Assembly: GCF_963678635.1 (NCBI RefSeq) | Contig: NC_087063.1 | Location: 26,097,649 to 26,161,648, forward strand | Direction: 5' to 3' | DNA: 64,000 nt | DNA from: Symsagittifera roscoffensis | Taxonomy: Eukaryota; Xenacoelomorpha; Acoela; Convolutidae | Part shown: in pieces, positions 33,494 to 46,190 of the stretch | Numbering within the stretch: the first letter of the stretch is position 1 | Layout of the letters: each line of letters begins with the position of its first letter | Program-made: the position numbers and the translations under genes | Notes under the pieces: generated by a model | Databases searched by the model: none | What the model was told of the DNA's origin: nothing | Seen by the model: only the letters and a program-made list of their open reading frames with translations

Positions 33494-36400
33494 GTCTCTT
33501 CAACTAGTTCAAAAATATATAAATAATGCATTTCAACCGCAGTTTTAATATCAACCATTCTCACCAAAACTTCTCAGTGCCTACTCGTGGCCAGAAGGGG
33601 TTGGACTGTACAAAAACATGTCGAAAAATAAAAATGTCCTAAATGATGATTTGGTTGATTTATGATATTAAAAATTGTTATTGATTTGAGAGGTGGTTAT
33701 CAATGAGCATTGCTGTTTTGGTGGAGGCTGAGCCTAACATATAAGCGAACAGAGGTAGTGCATAAGTAATTTTGCAAAGAATAAATTTGAAAAACGTTTG
33801 GATGGGGTAGGGGAGCTTTGAGGCGCTTAGTTAACGTGTCAGAAAATTTTCAAATCTCTTCTTTGAGATGTGGCAGTGAAGAGTGAATTGCAACTCGCTG
33901 AAAATTGGTCTGATAAACAGAAATGTTCTATTTTGTTGTTGATTCATGACATTTTATAGTTTTCGAATTCTTTCATTGCTTCTCGCATCACGTCTGAAAT
34001 ACTGACTCAAAATTATGAATTACTCTACGACGTCATTTTGTACGACGTGCCGCAGTGGTGACAATAACCGTCGTATAATAGACGTATAATAGAAGGACCG
34101 GTGACGGATAAACGATTGTCAGCCAATCAGAGGAGACTATTCAAAGTCTGAAAGAAATTGCGATTATGTGAAAGAAAGCAAATTATTTCAGGACATTAAT
34201 TTGAATATTAATCGAATACAAAATCAGCAGATAATGCACTCAGGCTGATAAGTCTTGCGAGCGGGCTAAAAAGAAGACGCAAAACTGTTTACGTAAATTC
34301 CTGGTGGTCATCAGAGCGAGGCGCCGACACGTGCAAAGCGCGCTTACCACCGGCCAATTGCAAGTGTAATAATTCACTCTGTTAACTTTGCTTTCGATTT
34401 TCTGCATGAAGAGCTCAGCGAATGCGGTTACTGAGAGTTCTGATTGTGTGAAAGTTTTCTATTGTTCGGTCCCTCCATTAGGCTAATAGCCCCCCCCCCC
34501 CCCCCTCCCCTCTATGGCGCCTATTTTTGCGTGAAAGAAAAGCTGCTCGAATATAAATTTCTTTTTGCGTGCTCAGAACAGTCAGGGAACATTGAAGTAG
34601 TGGACTTGTAAAAGTGGTAGAGGCACCACTGCATTAGTGGAATGATCTGAGAGCTCTCCCACTTACCCTTCCCAGCCTCTCAAGGACACCTATTACGTCC
34701 ATTTAATGGGAACTAAAATTAGCTCTTCTGAAGGCGGCTGTAACTGTTTGGGAGAGCTAGGAAGGCCAGCCAATTTAGTCGACATTAAAAATTTGAATTA
34801 AGAATCCCTGCTTTCGAGGAGTACGTTGAGTATATTTGAATTCGAAGCATTTCTTTTAATATTTTCTTCATTTCTGATTAAGTTTTGTGATTTGTAGTGT
34901 TTCATTATCGTCTTGCTGCTTTACAGGAGCAACTAGTAGACGCGGAGCCGCGATTCATCGTGTTCGACTTCCGATTCACCCGTCCTGACGGCACACCCAC
35001 CGACAAGATCGGCTACATGTTCTGGTGTTCAGACAACGCCCCAGTGAAGAAGAGGATGACATATGCATCCACCAACACCGTCCTCAAGAAGAAACTCGAG
35101 TGCGGCGCAGAGTTCCAGGTATGGAGATTTTCAGAACTAGCTGTTTTTATTTTAAAACGCGCTTATGTTAAAAATTTTTGTTTTTGTTATTTTTTCAGCA
35201 GTTAAAATTTTCAACGCTAATTTTTTTCTTCGGTGGATTGAAATATAAAACTCGCTCATCAATTTTTTTTGTAAGCTGGTCGCGGAAGTTATTTAATTTT
35301 TTGATGGTTTGATTTATTAACTAACGAGAGCAAGTGTCCTGTGATGGGGAGTTAGACCTTTTTCTGTAAACAAGGTTTCTTACAAATCTGAAAGAAATTG
35401 AACTTGAGCTATTAATGAGCTAAAACAATTTCCAGGCTACTTCCCACGTAGTCTAGGTAGGTAGCAACGCGGTTGCTTTTCCCCCGAAGGTCTAGGATTC
35501 GAGTCCCTTATTTTGTTCAGCTTAGTGAAATTGAAAAATTGTTCCCGGGAAATGGAAAAGTCGGACTTCCGTATGTCTGCTTATGTTTTGTCGGCCTTGT
35601 TGCCACATCACAGATTTTGATTTTCTTAAGCTCTAAGAAATTTTTATTTTAGCGTTTGGTATTTTTGATATACTTACTCCTAGTGGTTTGTATTTTTACT
35701 ATCCTTGACTTAGCTTCATTCAGACTAAATAGTTTCGGTTAATGTTCAATTAAGTTAACATATTTTGTATCATGGAGGGCAAAAAATTATGATGATTTTT
35801 CAAATTACTTCAAGTCAACAAATAATAAAAAAGTTTGTGAGATAAGATTTTGGTACGATTGTTTTTTTCTCAAGTTGAAATTTTTACTCTTGCCATCATC
35901 AAATAATTTGAATTCATGATATTATCTGATTAAAGGAATTTCCAGAACTCCTTTTTTCTCACCTTTTACTTATGATTCCTTGCTTGGTTTGAGTTTGTCA
36001 GATGCACGTTTATTTGGTATCAGACCAGTGATGTCCAATAAAAAAATATAAGTAAAATGAAATTGTTTGAAAAAGTCAAAAAAAACTATTAGCGTCAATG
36101 AAATTTTTTTAGCAATATAAATTTTTTTGAAGTGTTTTTATTAGTTTTCTCTGCAGTAATTCAAAATTAATCTTTTCCTGGTGTTCTCCATTTTGACCTT
36201 ACTCTTTGTACCTTGGATGAAAAATGAAGCTTTTGAAGAAACTAGTTCTGCATTGGCCGGAGTTTTCAAAACCGTTTTCCTTTGAAGTTTTCAAAGCCGT
36301 TTTAGCAACGATCGTACACTAATTTTGAGCGCGATGATGTAAACTCAATGTAGTGTTAAAAACGGTGCCTGCTACTGGATAACCCAATTTGGCTGTGTAT

Positions 36401-37116
36401 TTATTTGTGTGTTTGTGTAAGACGACTAAACCATGAAATGTTTTCAGAATCTCAAATGATAGTTGGAAACTTGGGTTAATGTTAGTTTTTGTTCCGACCA
36501 TTGAAAATGGGGAGGAACTTTGTATTCCAGTGTGTTTCAGTTTTTTCCACGTAAAATCGGCGACCGCAAGTCATCATCGGACTGGGTTGAATAATCTATC
36601 ATATTAAAGCCCTTTCAGTCGTGATTCGAACGACATTAAAAAAATGTTTAACAAAATTTCCCAGTGTCGAGCAAAACCGGTTTGAAATTTTTGATTTTTC
36701 GTCTTATTTCGAATTAGTAAGCAGTCTTACATTAGCTTATTTATGCTTAATTTAAGCCTTGAAAATTTTGTTTTACTCAAATCAAGTTAGTTTTTGGAGT
36801 TTTTAGCTTCATCTTAGGAATCGACAACTTCAATTTAAAAAAATTTTAAATAAAAAAAATATATGTTATTTTGATTATTTTCTTGTTATTTGTCTTCCAA
36901 TTTGCATATTTTACAATGACTGACGAAAATGCCTAAGCTCTACTTTAAAAAAAATAACACGATTTAAGTTGTTGCAAATGGGCGTTAAATAATGTCATTA
37001 AATACATGTTTGTGCTCGCGGTAGCAGCTTAATACGTTGGATGCCATCTTCAGGTTAACGACAAGGCTGACATGGACTACAATGATTTCAAGTCGGATCT
37101 AAACAAGAACAAGTAG
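33278..37116 (+). CDS. ADF/cofilin, actin-depolymerising factor (three exons, 156 aa)
   Basis: Exons 33278-33493, 34927-35118 and 37054-37116 join in phase 0 at both introns (GT-AG) to give 156 aa and TAG, the usual cofilin size. The protein binds and severs actin filaments in the cytoplasm. The N-terminus MSSG keeps a serine at position 3, the site of inhibitory phosphorylation by LIM/TES kinases in animals. The single ADF-H domain spans about 5-150. GYMFWCSDNAP (101-111) and KKRMTYASTNTVLKKKL (113-129) correspond to the family's FIFWAPESAP strand and long actin-binding helix. EFQVND marks the last strand. The start has A at -3. The coding exons are much richer in G and C than the introns. 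Confidence 0.95.
33494..34926 (+). other. Cofilin intron 1
   Basis: A 1.4-kb intron with acceptor gctttacag. It holds a homopolymeric C run (34491-34506), and the part at 34300-34370 is locally rich in G and C. No nested gene or RNA is recognised. Confidence 0.75.
34491..34511 (+). repeat. Poly-C run
   Basis: Sixteen C in a row followed by TCCCC, inside cofilin intron 1. This tract is prone to length error and to unusual DNA structure. Confidence 0.9.
34927..35118 (+). CDS. Cofilin coding exon 2
   Basis: Encodes residues 73-136, EQLVDAEPRF to CGAEFQ, including the actin-binding helix. Splice sites are ttacag|GAG and CAG|gtatgg. Confidence 0.93.
35119..37053 (+). other. Cofilin intron 2, with repeats
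   Basis: A 1.9-kb intron with a repeat fragment at 35440-35620. That fragment has a tRNA-like block (GTAGCAACGCGGTTGC, then GGTCTAGGATTCGAGTCC) and then the TATGTCTGCTTATGTTTTGT and GTCGGCCTTGTTGCC motifs. It also holds a family C copy at about 36470-36740. Both are on the sense strand. No nested gene is seen. Confidence 0.6.
37054..37116 (+). CDS. Cofilin coding exon 3
   Basis: Encodes the last 20 residues, VNDKADMDYN to NKNK, and the TAG stop. The acceptor is atcttcag|GTT. Confidence 0.9.
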   Translation, partial: VNDKADMDYNDFKSDLNKNK

Positions 37117-37439
37117 ACAAGATGAGATGAGCGAAGATGAAGTAACGACTGGCCACGACAGGAGAGGAGCTACCTAACCTGTCGCTGTACCAACAAAAAC
37201 AACATCCAATACATTCCCCAAAAACAACAACAACTGACACACTCTAGTAATTTGTGAAACGCAATGGGCTGCTTCATTAGCAGCTGCAGCAATTCACATA
37301 ATTTAAAAAAATCGAAAATCGCTTCTGGCGAGTCTATCCATATCTTATCAGCGAATAAGAACGATTAATTACGATCAAGTACGCGTGCTAGTTGATGCAG
37401 CAGCCCATTTGATGATGTCAAGTAAAAGTGTAAAGTGAT

Positions 37440-37445
37440 AATAAA
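37440..37445 (+). terminator. Poly(A) signal of cofilin
   Basis: AATAAA, 324 bp after the cofilin stop. Confidence 0.5.
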
Positions 37446-38358
37446 TGCACAAAAGATCTTTCTTTGCATACGGTATTGTAATGAATTCTGCTAGTTTCTC
37501 TGACACTTTTTTTAATTTGCGGAATAAACTATTATTTTAATTTTTTTGTTCTGAATGTTTGCAGCCTGAAATTGTTCAGAAGAAACAAGTTGTGATCAAT
37601 TTTGTGAATAATGAGGCTATTTCCTTCATCGAAAGACAATCAATTCAACGAAACAGATTTGGGCTGGTTGACAAACAATAAAAACTTACCAGCCAGGCAA
37701 TAATAGAACTAATTGATCACCATTTTGAAGTGTTCCGTTTTTAGCCATCAGAAGTTGCGAAATCTTAACTCATTTCTCTTAAAAGCGAACTGTACCCAAA
37801 AAGCAATTCACATTTTATGGATATACGATGAGAAATGATGTATTGGAGAGATGCTAATGAAATATGCCATTTCGATTCAGATACGATATTTTTGCACACC
37901 CAAATTGATATACATTCCACAATTTTCGAAATAACTTTGAACTTGAACTTTTCATGCCAAAGGAAACAGTACATCATTAGATTGGAAGTTCTGATTTTAT
38001 ACTCAAGTGACAGTCGATGAAAATATGCCTTTGTAGGTAGTCTGTGACGCGATGTAAAATGAATTGAACGTAAATGGATGCTGTGTTAAGGCTTTAATGA
38101 AAACACCATCGTGACGTGAACACCGCAGTGACGTGAACTTAATGAACATGCAAGCATCAGTGTTAAAATTAGAAATTATTGGGAAAAAATGGTAGGAAAC
38201 AGAATTTTTTTCAGTCCAATTTAATATTTTGCCTATTCCAGTCATAAAAGGGACATTGTAATTTCGTTAGAAAATAAGCCAACATAGCGGCCCCTTTTCA
38301 AGTTTTCAAATATCCCAAAATATAACTTGATTCTATTGATACAAGACAGGAAACCAAG
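37446..38358. other. Gene-free spacer downstream of cofilin
   Basis: No gene or clear repeat is seen. Short open frames of 61-80 codons have no protein-like features. Confidence 0.35.
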
Positions 38359-38796
38359 CCGGGTTGACCTCCATAAACCGAAAATGCTTATCATACTATT
38401 GCCTACATCAAATGTATGGAAAAAAGCTAATCATACAAATTTCAAAAAACCATTGAAAAAAGATTCAATCTAGTTTCTCCGGCTATTTGAACCAAATAAA
38501 ACAGTCTGGTGATGAAAAACTATGAAAAATCAAATTTAAATTAATTAAGATTGCTTTTGCTCAATTTAAAGCACCTTGCTCATCAAAAACGAAAATTTAG
38601 TTTGAAGCTAAAAAAATGTTTATCCTACAATTTCGATAAATGAAAAAATGTTTGTCCTACAATTTCCCTATATGAAAAAATGCTTATCCTAGAGTTTTTT
38701 AAACAATTTTCTGAGTCTATGAAACAGAAGGAAATTGTAGGACAAGCATTTTTTCATATATGGAAATTGTAAGATAAGCATTTTTGGTCAACCCGG
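38359..38796. mobile_element. Foldback element with repeated internal motif (about 438 bp)
   Basis: The ends are inverted: CCGGGTTGACC at 38359 and its complement at 38796, each followed inward by an AAAATGCTTATC-like motif. The right half carries a short unit (ATGAAAAAATGCTTATCC then TACAATTTCC) three times in one direction (38610-38700) and twice inverted (38725-38790). The interior can therefore fold into a long stem. It is non-coding and fits a MITE/foldback transposon. Confidence 0.6.
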
Positions 38797-39326
38797 GAAC
38801 GCTGTAATCCCATATTCAAACTTGATTCGTATACACTGTAATTTCCGAAGACTGCCTGATCTTCGGGAAAAAAACAGTTCGAGTAGCTGCATTCCGCATC
38901 AGAACATTCATACTTGAATCACGCAGAGAAAATCATATTTATATCATGTCGCAGGTTTCTTATGCAAAAAGCATGCACTTCTTTTTTAAAGTTTAATAAT
39001 TTCAAGAAGCAAACAGGTTTCGCTATAAAATTAAAAACTTCGAACATCTGAGCCAAATCAGCTGACTTTTCGTTGTATTGTTGCAGCAAGGAACTTCAAA
39101 AAGTAAGTTTTTGCAATTTTTGGTATTGTAAACTTAGTTTCTTGTAAGGAAAAGCATATGAAAAATAATGAAAAACATACCCTTAATGAAGTAAGATTTG
39201 TGAAACTCAATTAATCCCTGCTACTATTGATTTCCGTTAGAAAATAATCTTAAGAGTTTTTGAAAAAAGAAAAAGGGTTCAGATATTAATTGTGCTGCTT
39301 ATTGCGTTTGATACTATTTTAAATAC

Positions 39327-39752
39327 AGAAGCGTAGCAGAGCTTCACAACACTTGCAAGCTTAGCATTGAACGGTAGTGAATAACAATTGAGACAGAAAA
39401 AACTAATTGGAGAAAAATATTTGAAAAAGAAAGATACTTGAAAAAATTTTGTCGCAATAAAACATTTTAAAAATTCGATTTCAAGATGTGACAACTAAGC
39501 CGACAAATTATAGGTCGACAATTTTATTTGAAATAGAATTAATCCAGTTTGAAAAAAAAATGTAAAAAGTCCAAGTCAGATTTGTGGCCAGGAACTTTGC
39601 CGTCCCAGACATATTCGTTACCTCCAGGATCAGTTGGCAGGGAATGCATAAAAGTTTGATTTCATTATGAACCAAGATACCTGTTACTCTGTTAAACAAG
39701 TTGTTAACCCGAAAAAAGTCTATATTCCAGTTCGGTAACGCTTGCTAAGCGC
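39327..39752 (-). mobile_element. Short-form composite repeat
   Basis: Read on the minus strand: terminal module (39752-39700), tRNA-like block (about 39655-39585, with CCTGGAGGTAACGAATATG), the ATTTGTCGGCTTAGTTGTCA motif (39485-39510), and the tail ending in AGCTTCTGTAT-like sequence near 39327. The order is as in the 1.1-kb form, but the middle CGGCC-rich blocks are missing. Confidence 0.5.
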
Positions 39753-39936
39753 AATAACACACTACCAATCAGATCAGTTTTTTTCGAAAAACTACGACTA
39801 ACAGAACCAAATTATTTATAGCATAAGCAGACTAACAATCAATTTAAAAAAAACTTTTTACAAATTTTACTTGGCCGCTTACTGATATATTTTTGAGCGT
39901 ATATTAAGTTTATCTGAATCCAAAAACAAAAGTAAC

Positions 39937-40560
39937 TTGACAAAGTTGAAAAATTACAGCTGCAAAAACTTCATTAATATTTGTATCAGATAAAATTCAA
40001 AAACAGCCCTTAAAATAGAAACCATATACCAAGCGACAAAAAATGCGACACGTCGGAACTTTGGGTAAAATTCAGATCAAATTAAAAAACAGCCCTTAAA
40101 ATGGAAACCAAATACCAAGCGACAAAAAATGCGACACCTGTTGAGCCGAAAACAAACGGTTATTTTGAAAAATTTCAAAAAATTTCAAACTTTCTACGAC
40201 CCATACATACTGAAATACATAATACCACACAGATACCATACCCAAAATAAATTGAATAAGTGATAGAACGTAAACTAGTAAATTTACAAATTGTGAAGTT
40301 TCAGTAATAGTAAAAAACTGTTTAAATTGGAAAAAAGCAACGCTTCGAAAAACTGAAAAAAAGTCCGCCCAGATTTTTAAAATTGGCGTTTCAAAACCAG
40401 AAAATGAACCGACAGAAACAAGGAAAAAAATCCCGAATTAATAAAATAGCGAAATTTTGCTGAAAAGACAGTAGTGAAAGAAGCGAAGAAAAAGAAGATC
40501 CTTCTTAAGAAGTGGAGATCCGCTATTAGTGATTCTATGGACAAAGTTGTTTACGGTATA
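39937..40560 (+). repeat. Diverged duplicated segment A, copy 1
   Basis: This matches 43711-44460 in the same orientation, with shared landmarks AGCTGCAAAAACTTCATT, ACCAAGCGACAAAAAA, CGTCGGAACTTTGG and GATCCGCTA. It carries an extra internal tandem repeat of about 87 bp (around 39990-40140). Its right end runs into a truncated terminal module (GGACAAAGTTGTTTACGG). Confidence 0.6.
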
Positions 40561-41429
40561 TATATGTTTACAGTATATATATACTTTCAGTGTCGGTTAA
40601 TTTACAAAACACAGGACTAAATCAAAAACACTTGAAACTAAAGAGAAAATTGCTTAAACCACAAGAAAATTCAAAAGCAAAAGATTTGGAAACTAGGCCG
40701 TCAAACGGTAGCAGACAAACGAAAGCCGACTATTCACTTTTTTTCCGAAAAAATTTTTGTTAAAAGTAATAAACGTAGTGAGGACTCTTATATAGGTCTT
40801 GCTGATTTTTTTTGTTTTTTTTTTTCAGGGAAAAAGTCTTACAACTTGTTCACTCTCAATTTGGATTTTTTGTGGTTTGACTTGCAATTTTTTTAATAAA
40901 TTCAGTGCATTTCCTTTGTTAAAATGAAGGCAACATCCACTATCGAACAGCAAAAATGTAAAAATCATGAAAAGCGTGATCGACTTGTAATTTCAAAAAA
41001 GGAAATTATTTATCAGATATCCCAGTGAAATAAGTTTTGCCTATTGATCCAGTTTTCTCTAATTGGGTAAAATTTAGCCAAAAAATGGTCATCATAAGTT
41101 TTTCTACAAATTCCGTGAGCTTTAAGACCATTTATTTTTTGCCCCGAAATTCAAAAAATGAAGTCAGTTTTTGTTTCAGTTTCATTGCGTTCATTACTTT
41201 TTTCCAACTGTCAGTTGGCTATGTTTTTGATGTACTGATAAACACGTACCGGAAGGGACTCATATCTCAGATCTTTGGGTGCAATGTAAAATGCGTTACT
41301 TCTAGATTAAGACGAAAGGCACCTGTAAGTCAGATCACAGGACATACATTGCACGTTTCCGATTACAAGACATTTGCTTCACAAATGCAATGATCACTTC
41401 AATTTGTTCAAATTCGTACTATTTTTTGT

Positions 41430-42350
41430 GATTTTCTATCTCAACCGGTCCGAGCCAATTAACGGTTAAACTAGACGTGGAATTCAAAATCTCCATATAC
41501 TTTAACCAAGCCGTTAAAAACATGGTCGAGAACTTGTTGTTTAAAACTTTTTATTTGACAGTGTGTGTTGGATCTAATCAAATAGATCAATTATTAAACT
41601 CATCTCATCTCATAATCACGTAAAACATTCTCTGGTAATTAAAATCAGTAAGTTAAGACATGAAAAGCAAGCTCTGGGATTAACTCTAGCACGAAGTTCA
41701 ATCAAGATCAAGATAACTTAATATCTCAATAAGTTTTGTAATAATTAGTATGAGTTAGGATCACAATGTCAGTCCACTGGGAAGGATCCCCAGTGAAATT
41801 GCACTCTAAGTTCAGATAAATTCCTTGCTCTTTTTAATTTCTTGCTCACCGAAGCCACTCTTGATGTTGTCGAAAGCAGACAACACTACTCTCGTGAAAA
41901 ACTACTTTCGCGATTAGCAATAGAGCTGGAGTGAATGTAGACACTCCCAGACTTTTCGGATGTTGTGTTTAATTTCGGATTTTCAATTTTGACGAGAAAT
42001 CAGGCATGACTGGTTCGATTCGAATTTTAAAAAATCAAATCCAAAACGAAAACATCTTTCATTATGACCGACTGTCACAGTTAACTACGCTGTGTGGTAT
42101 CTAGACACACAATAGTATGAGATTTTTTCAACGTTTTGTCACAATTCGAATCCTTAGAATTTGTAGATTCTTAATGTTTAATTTTTGAGTACTTCGAATT
42201 TGACATCTTCCTCGACATATATACATACTCCGCCTTCTCGTTTTTTTCTTGAACATTCGACTAAAGATAAAGACCTATGTAATAGTATCCAACCAATTTA
42301 GTATCCAACAACACTATCCTTATCAATTTTTATTTTTCAAATTGATTTTT
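41430..42350 (+). repeat. Diverged duplicated segment B, copy 1
   Basis: This matches 42745-43680 in the same orientation, starting with CGGTCCGAGCCAATTAACGG and running through AAGCAAGCTCTGGGATTAAC and CAGTCCACTGGGAAGG. The copies differ at many sites and by small indels, so the duplication is old. No coding capacity is retained. Confidence 0.65.
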
Positions 42351-42744
42351 TGTTATTTTTCCGATAGTTAAATTTCTTATTTTTGTGCCTTTTGTACATT
42401 TTATCCGGTCATTTTTGGTTATCTAGTGGCTCTCTCAAGTCAGTTTCCAAGGCCTCAATTGGGAAAGCTCAACCAAGAAATGATTTTTTGATTTTTTCCC
42501 AAAAAAACTAGCATGGTGCAACTAGGAGATGGACACATATCAGCAGAACCAATCCATCAGTACTCTAGAATAAGATTTTAGGTCGGTGCCGTGTCTAGTG
42601 GGTTCTATTTCGTAGTTATGATGACTGAAACACCCAAGAGCGCCAAAGAACACTGTGTTACAATTATCCGCTTATTGCACAATTGAAATCAAGAATGATA
42701 GGCTCTATATCCATTGGCTCGAACGCCAGAGACACTATTTCTCG

Positions 42745-43680
42745 TGCTTTTCTATCTTAACCGGTCCGAGCCAATTAACGGTTCAAGTAGTCGCGGAACT
42801 CGAGATCTCTATATACTTAAAACACGCCGTTAAAAACATGGTCAAGAATTTGTTAATTAATACTTTTGATTTGACTTTGTGTTGGATCGGATCTAATTCA
42901 AATAGATCAACTAGTATTTTCATCTGATTTCAACATAATCACGTGAAACATTCTCTGGTAAATAAATTCAGTAACTCAAGACATGACAAGCAAGCTCTGG
43001 GATTAACTCAAGTACGAAGTTCAGTCTTGATCAAGATAACTTGCTATCTCAAGAAGTTTTGCAATAATTGAACTTGGGACCACAAAGTCAGTCCACTGGG
43101 AAGGGTCCCCAGTGAAATTGTACTCTACTCTAGATTCAGATAAATTCCTTGCTCTTTTTAATCGCCCACTGAAGCCACTCTTGATTTTCTGTCAAAAAGC
43201 AGACAACACTTCTCTCGTGAAAATGTCTAGGTAAATCAATTGCGCTCAGCAGTTGGATTGAAGTGAACTTAGGAACGACTACCCACTTTTGTCAATTCGG
43301 TTGTTGTGTTTAACTTCTGATTTTCAGTTGTCACGAGAAAATCAGCTTGACTGGTTCGATTCGATTTCATTGAAAAGTAAACTTAAAACGAAAACATGTT
43401 ACATTTTAACCGACTGTTACAATTAACTTCGCTTGGTGGTGTATAGAAATAGGAGAGTATGAGGTTTTTGCAACGTTTTGTCACACTTTAAACAATAACA
43501 TGCAATTTCTAAGGATTCAATTTTTTGAGTGCTTCAAAATTGACACTTTCTCTGACATATATATCTACTCGAACTCATCGATTTTTATCCTGCACAATCA
43601 ACTAAAAGATAATACCCATATAACAGTAATAAACGGATTCAGTGTCCAAGAATACTGTCCTTATTGATTGCTTTTTTATT
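42745..43680 (+). repeat. Diverged duplicated segment B, copy 2
   Basis: Second copy of segment B, in the same orientation. It is directly followed by segment A copy 2. Confidence 0.65.
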
Positions 43681-43710
43681 GTTTTTGGTTAATTTTCTGG
43701 TATTTAATTG

Positions 43711-44510
43711 CTTGACGAAGTTGAAAAATTGCAGCTGCAAAAACTTCATTCATATTTGTATCGAATGAAGTTCAAGAACAGCCCTTAAAAATGGAATCCA
43801 TTTACCAAGCGACAAAAAAGGGCCACGTCGGAACTTTGGATCGAAACTTGTTGAGCCAAAAATGAAACTGTTGTTATGAAAAATTTCACAAAAATTATAA
43901 TTTTTTACGACCCATCCAGACTGAAACACAGTCAATTTATTTTGCGTTATTTCGATGGCAAAATATCTCCGTTTGGGATTATGTATTTCAGTTTGGATGC
44001 GCCGTAGAAATTTTTAAATTTTTTGAAATTTTTCATAACAGTTTCGTCGAAATAACGCAAAATAAATTGATTAAGTCGATATAACATAATCACGTCAGAG
44101 ATGGTAAATTTAAAGAAGTCAGAGATGGTAAATTTACAAACTGTGAAGTTTCAGTAACAGTAAAACTGTCCAAATTAGAAAAAAGCATTGCTTCGAAAAG
44201 CTGGAAAAATGCCAGGCCAGATTTTAAAAAATGGCGTATAAAAAACCGGAAAATGAAGCAATAGAAACTAGGACGAAAATCCGAATTCGAAAACAAATAG
44301 AGAAATTTTGTTGAAAAGACAATTACAAACTGAAAAGGGCTTAAGAAACGGGCTACAAAACTAACTACTAACTAAGTGAAAGAAGCGAAGAAAACGAAAA
44401 TTCTCTTTAAGACGTGAAGATCCGCTAGTAGTGATCCTGTGGACAAAGTTTTTTACGGGAAAAAAGTCTAGTACCCGATTTTATTAACCTTGCTTGTCGC
44501 AAGCGACAGT
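43711..44510 (+). repeat. Diverged duplicated segment A, copy 2, ending in the terminal module
   Basis: Second copy of segment A. It ends in an intact terminal module (44440-44510: GTGGACAAAGTTTTTTACGG, then the TCTAGTACCCGATT part and a CTTGCTTGTCGCAAG hairpin). Segment A therefore looks like the body of another element capped by the same module. Confidence 0.6.
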
Positions 44511-44559
44511 AGAAAGAACCAAAAAAAATCTTCACTTTTTATTACGAAAATAAACCCTT

Positions 44560-45480
44560 TTTATTGAACCCTTCATCTCTTATTTGATAGGGTACTTTCT
44601 AAGAAAATCAAAAAGTTTTTTTTAAACTGTCAAAAGTTCAAAAACTCGACTTTCCGAAATCAAAAACGTCTTCTAAAACAAAACGACCGTAGCCGTTTAA
44701 GTAGAGAAACCTCCTAAAACCGGGTTTTTCGATTGAATCAGACCACATAACCTATTAATTGGCAGGGTAGTTTTTGAAAAAAGTCAAAAAGCTGTCAAAA
44801 AATCAAGAATTTGACTTTTCTACGAATCACTCTTTTGTGTTAAATGTTGGGGCATAGCTGCTAGACAGAAGAGATTCACACAATCTGTTGTTTCGATTTA
44901 ACGCTAAAATTCAAGATTTGAGAGGGTATTTATCAAGAAAAGTCAGATTCAAAAGATGGTACAACAAACCAATTATTGACTTTTCCGAAAGCTATAACTT
45001 TTGCATGATGAAAAATGTGCGCTGTGGATTTTGCAGGGACATTTTCCGCAATCTGTTCTTTTGATTGAACCCGAAATCTCAGATCAAAAATTTCGCAATT
45101 TCAAAAAGCGGTCAAAAATCAAAAAATTGACTTTTCCGAGGGCAATGACTTTTTGTTCACAAAAAAATGGGCACAGCCGCACATGCACAAAAATTATTCC
45201 ACAAACCAGTCTTCAGACTGAATCCAAAATCTCAAACTTGTCGGGTAAGATTCGAGAAAAGTCAAAAAGAATCAAAAAACGGTTAAAAATACCAAAATTG
45301 GACTATTCTGAGGTCCACAGCTTTTTCTGGAAAAAATTTGGGCGCCGCAGTTTATGCATGGTGAGCTACCCATGACTCGTTCCATCCAATAAACCCAAAA
45401 TCTTGAATTTAAAAGATTTTTTTCAGAAAATGAAAAAATCCAAACAAATGCGTCACTTATTCCCTCACAGTAGACTATAG
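44560..45480 (+). repeat. Diverged tandem array, unit about 165 bp
   Basis: Five to six units begin near 44565, 44730, 44895, 45060, 45215 and 45385. Each has ATTGAACCCRAAATCTCAGA, GGGTA-TTT-AGAAAA-TCAAAAA, a TTGACTTTTCCGA block and a TTTTTG...GCCGC block. Single units or pairs of the same kind occur near 56630, 57400, 61400-61570 and 63690-64000. A 124-codon open frame at 45001-45375 follows the repeat period and is judged non-coding. Confidence 0.6.
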
Positions 45481-45844
45481 TAAAAAGAGATCAGAAAATC
45501 GAAATTAGGCGTACAGGAGATTAAGATTGATACGCTTCTTTCTGAAGTTTGGTAGAGTATTTTTCTGCTGAACCAAGAACTATACAAAGCATATTAAAAA
45601 ATTCGAAAGCTTCTCAAAAAAGTAAAAAGCTAAAAACCCAATCCCATACATTTTAATAATACCTAAATTTGTCGAAGGACCACGAATCCAAAAAAAATCA
45701 TCCTTTCATCAAATGTATTTGAAAAATCAATATCTGCCAGAAACGTACTCCACCTATTAACTACCCAGATGAGGAAGTTTTATTTTAATTTTCAAGAAAT
45801 TGGCATGCTTTGAAATTTATCATTCCTACAAAATTGACGATTCT

Positions 45845-46190
45845 GTGAAGTTATTTACGGAAAAAAGTCTAGTACCCGATTGCAATATCCTTGCTTATCG
45901 CAAGATGAAAATTGCTTACAGTACAAAAAAAATGGCAACAAAGCCAACAAAACGCAAGCAGACAAGCAAAATTCCGACAAGAGTCGATGCTTCCCGGAAA
46001 AAAAATTTTCAATTTCATTTTTACTGGAAAAAAAGTTCCAGCTGGGACTCGAACCTCAGATCTTAGAAAAAAGGCGACCGTGTTACTTCGAGGCCACGTT
46101 GCTAAGGTTCGCCAATGAAGCAACTTCAATTTCTTACAAATTTGTAAAAGTTGTGTATGAGAAAAAAGTTTTGTTCCTGATTACAAGACA
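45845..46190. mobile_element. Terminal module joined to a tRNA-bearing repeat
   Basis: The terminal module (45845-45905) is followed by ATGGCAACAAAGCCAACAAA and a C/G-containing stretch. A minus-strand tRNA-like block follows (46115-46036) with B-box GGTTCGAGTCC and a GGTCGCC part. The block is SINE-like and no working tRNA cloverleaf forms. Confidence 0.5.

Noticed and set aside
45001-45375. 124-codon open frame on +
   Set aside because: Its peptide repeats follow the tandem DNA unit and no protein feature is conserved between units.
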